From NCBI GenBank assembly GCA_017161305.1, contig CP031518.1:2232001-2296000 (forward strand): DNA of 64,000 bases, in the 5' to 3' direction. Origin of the DNA: Treponema ruminis (GTDB lineage Bacteria; Spirochaetota; Spirochaetia; Treponematales; Treponemataceae). The notes beneath the pieces were generated by a model. The model had not been told where the DNA came from, made no database searches, and saw only the letters and a list, made by a program, of their open reading frames with translations. Both the position numbers and the translations under genes were made by a program. Numbering within the stretch: the first letter of the stretch is position 1; every line of letters starts with the position of its first letter. Shown piece by piece: positions 60,169 to 64,000 of the stretch.

Positions 60169-61400
60169 TGCTGGACAAAAAATTTATTCTCAAAATTTTC
60201 GAAGGATTTTCCATCCAGAGATGGAACGATCTTGTTCGTCCCTTCGACTTGGTTGAAATGGACAAGGCTGCCGAAAAAATGGTAGCTGCTTATATTATCG
60301 CAAAATATGAAGAATCTCAGGGGCACAGGATAGACTGGGAGTGGATGATTTATGCATCTTTGTTCGACCTGCTCAAAAAAATTGCCCTGTGCGACATAAA
60401 ATCACCTGTTCAGCAGATGATTCGCGAAAAGTATCCTTCAGAATATAAAAAACTCAACGAGTGGGTTTTTTCAAAATTCCAGGGAATGATTTCGGATCAG
60501 GACCTGCTTGCCCGTTTTTCTGCCTATCTTGATTCTGAGGCAGATCTCGATAAAAAAGAATTTACCCTGACTGAGCGGGTTTTTGAGGCAGCCCATAAAT
60601 TTTCTTCCCTCCGCGAGCTTGAAATGATTGCTCCGGTTAATGAAAAGGAGCGCATTGATCCGATTCACTGGCAGCTCCGCAACAATCTTCAGGAATACAC
60701 AGATTTAAAAGGCGTAAAGATGCTGGTCAACAGGGAACAGCCCTTCCAGCTCATCATGAAAATCGAGCAGCTCCGCTTTCAGACAAGATGGAACCGCACT
60801 CCTAGGGTTCCGCGCACAAATGTCCTCGGCCACTGCTTTTTCGTAGCCGTGATAACCCTTCTGCTTTTGCGCGACAGTCAGGATAAGCCCTGCCCGAAAC
60901 GTCTTTTCAATGATTTTTTCTGCGGACTTTTCCATGATTTGCCCGAATCTGTCACCCGCGACATAATTTCCCCGGTAAAGCAGGCGACCAACGAGCTTCC
61001 GGGAATCGTAAAGCAGATTGAGGATGAGCTTGTCCGTTCAGAGCTTGTTCCCCTCATGGATTCTTTCTATGTCGATGAAATACTTTACTTTACGAACGAT
61101 GAATTCCAGAACAGGATTCTTGTCACCGAACTTGACGGCCAGCAGAGCTCTCAGGTTGTTTCTTACGAAGAACTTTGTGACAATTATAATTCTGACGTTC
61201 ATTCTCCGGTTGACGGCAAACTTGTCAGGCTGGCAGACCATTTAAGCGCCTTCCTTGAGGCCGAAAGTTCAATAAAATTCGGGATTACAAGCAAGCAGCT
61301 TACGGGCGGCAGGGACAATATCCTTAAAAGCTATTCTTCCAGCATGAAAATCAACGGAATCGACGCAATGCAGCTTTTCTGGTCCCTCATGGAAGATTAG
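60168..61400 (+). CDS. HD-domain phosphohydrolase-like protein
   Basis: The 410-aa protein contains a complete HD metal site: His in LGHCFFVAVITLLL near 222, the HD pair in FFCGLFHDLPESVTRDII near 250, and the distal Asp in LVRLADHLSAFLEAE near 355. It resembles YfbR/HDDC2-type nucleotidases embedded in a longer protein. The N-terminal 150 residues, also with WMIYASLFDLLKK, may be a second degenerate HD fold. The substrate is probably a nucleotide. It is coupled with the preceding helical gene. Confidence 0.8.
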   Translation: MLDKKFILKIFEGFSIQRWNDLVRPFDLVEMDKAAEKMVAAYIIAKYEESQGHRIDWEWMIYASLFDLLKKIALCDIKSPVQQMIREKYPSEYKKLNEWVFSKFQGMISDQDLLARFSAYLDSEADLDKKEFTLTERVFEAAHKFSSLRELEMIAPVNEKERIDPIHWQLRNNLQEYTDLKGVKMLVNREQPFQLIMKIEQLRFQTRWNRTPRVPRTNVLGHCFFVAVITLLLLRDSQDKPCPKRLFNDFFCGLFHDLPESVTRDIISPVKQATNELPGIVKQIEDELVRSELVPLMDSFYVDEILYFTNDEFQNRILVTELDGQQSSQVVSYEELCDNYNSDVHSPVDGKLVRLADHLSAFLEAESSIKFGITSKQLTGGRDNILKSYSSSMKINGIDAMQLFWSLMED

Positions 61401-61499
61401 TAAATGGCGGGGAGGGGAGAAAAAGTCCCTGAGCCCCCGTCAAAATCTGCGACATTTTTTCTTAAATCTTTTATCTTTTCTGCCGAAAATTTTTAAGAT

Positions 61500-62504
61500 A
61501 TGAAACGTTCTGTTTTTAAACTTGCTTTTTCTATTTTGATTTTATCTGCTCTCTCTTACCTTTATTCTGATACGATACATGAGGTTCAGACAGGTGACAC
61601 ATTGTATTCAATCAGCAAGAAATATGGTCTTTCCGTGACCGCAATTCAGGAAGCAAACGGTTTTTCTGATAACGGAATTAAAGTCGGACAGAAAATAAAA
61701 ATCCCTGATTCTTCAGCTGTTTCTTCCAGCTCTTCAGCTACAGTTGCTGCACCTGCTCAGGCGGCAAAGACTGCCTCTGCAAGCACAAATCCTCCTGCAT
61801 CTTCAGTAACGGCGGCTCCTTCGTCAACTTCTAAGACTCCTTCAAATTCCGACGGAACTTACATCGTTCAAAAAGGCGAGACCTGGTTTGGAATCTCAAA
61901 AAAACACGGAATTTCCGTCGCAGACTTACAGAAACTCAACGGAGTTGGAAATGACGCCGCGCTTAAAGTTGGACAGAAAATCAAGGTTCCGGGAGGCTCA
62001 AAGCCCCTTCAGTCAGGAACTTCAGTCGCAAGCACAAAAAGTCAGCCTGCTCCTGCAAAAGATTCTAAAAATACGAAGACAAGTGCGGAAAAAGTTCCGG
62101 ATTTAAAGGCAAACGATCCTCACAATTATTCGAACAAAAAGGCTGATTCTTCGCTGGTCTGGCCAGTTAAGACAGAAAATATCGTCTACATCAACGGAAA
62201 AGTAGGCGGAGTCAGCATGGCGGCAAAAAAAGACGAGGAAGTCAAAGCCATTCGTGCCGGAACCGTAATGTTCTCAGGCTCATACCGTGGTTTTGGAAAC
62301 GTTGTTTTCATTCAGAGTAAAACTGGTCACATCTATGCCTACACTGGTCTGGGCTCAATTGACGTCTCAAAAGGCGACTACATCAATTACAGCTCAGAAA
62401 TCGGTACCGCCGGAATCGATACATACACTGGAAAATCTCAGATTTCGCTCATGGTATTCCAGAACGGACAGCCGATTGACCCGGCAAAAGCCCCTCGCGG
62501 CTAA
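61500..62504 (+). CDS. LysM protein with degenerate M23 (LytM) domain
   Basis: The 334-aa secreted protein has a signal peptide (LAFSILILSALSYLYS) and two LysM peptidoglycan-binding repeats (about 24-65 HEVQTGDTLYSISKKYGLSV and about 121-162 YIVQKGETWFGISKKHGISV), each followed by Ser/Ala/Lys-rich linkers. The C-terminal domain (about 220-334) has an M23 fold (VWPVKTENIVYING, GSYRGFGNVVFIQSKTGHIYAY), but the zinc-binding H-x-H and the first His/Asp pair are not evident. It may activate an amidase, as NlpD/EnvC do, rather than cleave. Confidence 0.8.
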   Translation: MKRSVFKLAFSILILSALSYLYSDTIHEVQTGDTLYSISKKYGLSVTAIQEANGFSDNGIKVGQKIKIPDSSAVSSSSSATVAAPAQAAKTASASTNPPASSVTAAPSSTSKTPSNSDGTYIVQKGETWFGISKKHGISVADLQKLNGVGNDAALKVGQKIKVPGGSKPLQSGTSVASTKSQPAPAKDSKNTKTSAEKVPDLKANDPHNYSNKKADSSLVWPVKTENIVYINGKVGGVSMAAKKDEEVKAIRAGTVMFSGSYRGFGNVVFIQSKTGHIYAYTGLGSIDVSKGDYINYSSEIGTAGIDTYTGKSQISLMVFQNGQPIDPAKAPRG

Positions 62505-62542
62505 AAAAATTACAAAATTTGCAGAAAAATGTGCAATGACTA

Positions 62543-62572
62543 TTGACATTACCCGATGTTTTTTGATATAGT
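62543..62572 (+). promoter_or_regulatory. Promoter of the tRNA-Asp/tRNA-Pro pair
   Basis: TTGACA (62543-62548), an 18-nt spacer and TATAGT (62567-62572) preceded by TGA (extended -10), 14 nt before tRNA-Asp. Confidence 0.65.
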
Positions 62573-62586
62573 TCTGAACATCGACT

Positions 62587-62660
62587 GGGGGCGTAGCGAA
62601 GCTGGTTATCGCGCTGGCCTGTCACGCCGGAGATCGAGGGTTCGAGCCCCTTCGCTCCCG
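62587..62660 (+). tRNA. tRNA-Asp (anticodon GUC)
   Basis: This 74-nt cloverleaf has acceptor GGGGGCG/CGCTCCC (one G-T), discriminator G, anticodon loop CTGTCAC (GTC) and T-loop TTCGAGC. CCA is not encoded. Confidence 0.95.
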
Positions 62661-62663
62661 TCA

Positions 62664-62700
62664 AAAAGCCCGCTTAATTTTGAGCGGGCTTTTATTTTTT
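62664..62700 (+). terminator. Terminator-like hairpin between the two tRNAs
   Basis: An 11-bp stem AAAAGCCCGCT/AGCGGGCTTTT (62664-62674 with 62683-62693) and a T-rich tail lie between tRNA-Asp and tRNA-Pro. Confidence 0.8.
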
Positions 62701-62702
62701 TT

Positions 62703-62775
62703 CGGGTATTAGCGCAGCTGGTAGCGCGCTACGTTCGGGACGTAGAGGTCGACGGTTCGAATCCGCCATACCCGA
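62703..62775 (+). tRNA. tRNA-Pro (anticodon CGG)
   Basis: This 73-nt cloverleaf has acceptor CGGGTAT/ATACCCG, discriminator A, anticodon loop TTCGGGA (CGG) within CTACG/CGTAG, and T-loop TTCGAAT. CCA is not encoded. Confidence 0.95.
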
Positions 62776-62837
62776 CTTTAATTCTCTTTTAATTTTCTTC
62801 CATTAATCCCATCTTAAAATTATCCGATAAACATAAT

Positions 62838-63503
62838 ATGAAAACAGAAACATTTTTCGTATTATTTTTATTTGCCCTGTCGTCATTTTCATTTGCCAGC
62901 GTTTACAAATCAAATGTTCAGGCTTCTTATTATGCTGAAAAGTATCATGGCCGAAAAACAGCAAATGGTGAAACTTTCAATATGTACGCCATGACCTGTG
63001 CCCATAAAACCCTTCCTTTCGGTACTGTCCTCCGAGTTACGAATCTCAAAAACAATAAAAGTGTTGACGTTCGTGTAAATGACCGCGGGCCTTTTGTCAA
63101 AGGTCGTGAAATTGATGTTTCAAAAGCTGCGGCGCAAAAACTCGGCATGATAAAAACAGGTACAGCAAGCGTCAGAATTGAAATTCTCGATAAAAGTGCC
63201 GGCGCATCGAATCTTGCAAAAGAGCAGCCGAAAAAATCTCTTGAGAAGGTTTCTTATAAAACTTCCTCGAACGGTCCTGCTGATTTCTGGGATGTTCAGG
63301 TTGCTTCGTTTTCAAGCCGGGAGAATGCAAACCGTCTGGCCCAGAATCTGCTTCGGGAAGGCTTTGAAAATGTATATTTTCAAAAGACAAGTTCCGCCAT
63401 CCGTGTCGTGATAAAAAAAGTTCCGGATTCAAAACTTCAGTCCGTTGAGTCGCATTTGCGAAACATAGGACAAAGAGACTATATTGTGAAAAGAAACAGT
63501 TAG
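62838..63503 (+). CDS. rlpA: RlpA-like protein with SPOR domain
   Basis: The 221-aa secreted protein has a signal peptide ([15 protein letters not shown]), a double-psi beta-barrel ([51 protein letters not shown] with the catalytic-type Asp/His positions) and a C-terminal SPOR domain ([20 protein letters not shown]). RlpA proteins are lytic transglycosylases or septal proteins that bind denuded glycan. It is not preceded by a clear ribosome site. A strong terminator follows. Confidence 0.9.
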   Translation: MKTETFFVLFLFALSSFSFASVYKSNVQASYYAEKYHGRKTANGETFNMYAMTCAHKTLPFGTVLRVTNLKNNKSVDVRVNDRGPFVKGREIDVSKAAAQKLGMIKTGTASVRIEILDKSAGASNLAKEQPKKSLEKVSYKTSSNGPADFWDVQVASFSSRENANRLAQNLLREGFENVYFQKTSSAIRVVIKKVPDSKLQSVESHLRNIGQRDYIVKRNS

Positions 63504-63511
63504 CTTTTGAG

Positions 63512-63541
63512 CCGCACCTTCATGAAGGTGCGGTTTTTTTT
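63512..63541 (+). terminator. Rho-independent terminator after rlpA
   Basis: A perfect 11-bp stem CCGCACCTTCA/TGAAGGTGCGG (63512-63533) followed by T8. With no unpaired spacer the terminal loop forms from the central bases. Confidence 0.92.
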
Positions 63542-63611
63542 ATGCCTTATGACGTGTTTTTCCTGCCAAAAAAAAATAAATAAAAAAAGTGAAAAAAAAT
63601 TCAAAAAAGTG

Positions 63612-63640
63612 TTGACAGAAAAAGTAGTGCGTGATATATT
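63612..63640 (+). promoter_or_regulatory. Strong rRNA-type promoter in the left palindrome arm
   Basis: TTGACA (63612-63617), a 17-nt spacer and TATATT (63635-63640) with TGA before it. An A-rich UP-like tract (63568-63608) precedes it and a boxA-like AGTTCTTTGAAC (63676-63687) follows. Confidence 0.75.
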
Positions 63641-63796
63641 CATTCTCACCCGCTGACAACAAGCGGCGGGCACTAAGTTCTTTGAACGGCATATCAGTGA
63701 AGGAAAGAAAAGACAAGATCTTGTCTTTTCTTTCCTTCACTGATATGCCGTTCAAAGAACTTAGTGCCCGCCGCTTGTTGTCAGCGGGTGAGAATG

Positions 63797-63825
63797 AATA
63801 TATCACGCACTACTTTTTCTGTCAA
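63797..63825 (-). promoter_or_regulatory. Mirror-image promoter in the right palindrome arm
   Basis: This is the exact reverse complement of the left-arm promoter, pointing leftward; the two promoters converge on the palindrome centre. Confidence 0.75.
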
Positions 63826-63925
63826 CACTTTTTTGAATTTTTTTTCACTTTTTTTTCTGTTTTTTCATCAATTTTTTTACCCCATGCAGCACCAGGATTT
63901 ACGTCTTTAAAAGAATTGAATTTTC

Positions 63926-63954
63926 TAGACTAAATAGAACAATTCAACTATAAT
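63926..63954 (+). promoter_or_regulatory. Promoter of the gene starting at 63976
   Basis: TAGACT (63926-63931), a 17-nt spacer and a perfect TATAAT (63949-63954). The ATG lies 21 nt after the -10. Confidence 0.5.
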
Positions 63955-63975
63955 TCTCTATTAGGGTCTAAAAAG

Positions 63976-64000
63976 ATGTCACTTGAATTAAATGCAGAAA
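63976..64000 (+). CDS. 5' end of a gene cut by the window edge
   Basis: ATG 63976 opens a frame reading MSLELNAE to the window end, preceded by a promoter and a weak AGGGT ribosome site. Too short to identify. Confidence 0.45.

Larger units (their letters stand above)
63582..63855. repeat. 274-bp perfect palindrome
   Basis: The two 137-bp arms are exact reverse complements with no spacer, centred at AGATCT (63718/63719); pairing fails at 63581/63856. Each arm carries an A-tract, a promoter and a boxA-like element reading inward. The non-coding interval 63504-63975 holds this, the rlpA terminator and a promoter for the next gene. Confidence 0.95.

Noticed and set aside
61401..61440. G-rich/C-rich segment after the HD-domain gene as a terminator
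   Set aside because: The stem would be interrupted and no T-tract follows directly.
62556..62792. ORF across the two tRNA genes
   Set aside because: It consists of tRNA sequence and a terminator hairpin; both cloverleaves fold well.
63822..63928. Minus-strand open frame reading FKDVNPGAAWGKK and ending at the palindrome promoter
   Set aside because: It looks protein-like but has no start codon, is closed by an upstream TAG and covers only about 34 codons. It may be a gene remnant, but this cannot be supported.
63540..63933. Two overlapping ORFs on opposite strands with identical N-terminal protein sequence
   Set aside because: They are produced by the perfect palindrome; the reading frames run through promoter and boxA-like elements and have no ribosome site.
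1..64000. CRISPR array, insertion sequence or prophage
   Set aside because: No regularly spaced direct repeats, transposase, integrase or phage structural gene was seen. The repeats present are short intergenic hairpins or AT-rich units.

Overview
The window looks like a chromosome segment of a free-living or gut/rumen Treponema (Spirochaetes) of moderate G+C. No single marker proves this. The call rests on the combination of a hybrid CheA, CheW, a REC-GAF-adenylate cyclase, FliK/FlhB-like genes embedded in the rpsP-rplS ribosomal cluster, a two-membrane envelope assembly set (TamB, BamA, Skp, many beta-barrel proteins), a eukaryote-type NADP isocitrate dehydrogenase and many Treponema-style conserved unknowns. 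Two initiation modes coexist: genes with strong GGAGG sites, and genes with no Shine-Dalgarno site whose ATG lies about 7 nt after a -10 box, which suggests leaderless mRNA.

Layout. 1-4.96 kb: cheA hybrid, a class III cyclase and an Opp/Dpp ATPase. 5.0-8.4 kb: a 56-aa ORF, an NhaC antiporter, a LUD-domain protein, a block of intergenic repeats and an RluA-type pseudouridine synthase. 8.45-20.6 kb: one apparent long transcription unit with an outer-membrane porin-like protein, an RND/MMPL exporter, a second (frameshifted) beta-barrel gene, a LolA-like periplasmic carrier, a STAS-kinase fusion, an NspC-like PLP decarboxylase, a fold-type-I aminotransferase and an A-T-C nonribosomal peptide synthetase. 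It converges on a MATE exporter carrying a C-terminal GHKL-like domain. 22.4-27.7 kb: rpsP-khpA-rimM-trmD-rplS, then YlqG/FliK-like, FlhB-tail-like, an 86-aa orphan, yraN and two small unknowns. 27.7-36.4 kb: an envelope protein, tRNA-Leu, tatD, pgi, sufU, a two-component pair, icd and a secreted unknown. 36.5-39.7 kb: sufCBD. 39.7-42.6 kb: an XRE regulator and tmk-unknown-aroB. 42.8-53.8 kb: tamB-bamA-skp-mutS-comF. 53.9-61.4 kb: a GltD-like oxidoreductase, cheW, a DegT-fold protein without the PLP lysine, nadK, recN, a helical unknown and an HD-domain protein. 61.5-63.5 kb: a LysM/M23-like protein, tRNA-Asp, tRNA-Pro and rlpA. 63.5-64 kb: a terminator and a 274-bp perfect palindrome whose arms carry an rRNA-operon-like promoter and boxA-like element, then the start of another gene.

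The most interesting candidate for an undescribed system is 8.45-22.3 kb. A small NRPS with its own PLP enzymes sits behind a lipid-type RND/LolA-like/outer-membrane export set, flanked by two proteins in which regulatory modules (STAS, GHKL) are fused to enzymes or transporters. A lipidated or envelope-anchored peptide product is an inference. The palindrome at the right end is either a very unusual structure or, more likely, an assembly fold-back at an rRNA operon. All family assignments come from reading motifs by eye; no database search was run.
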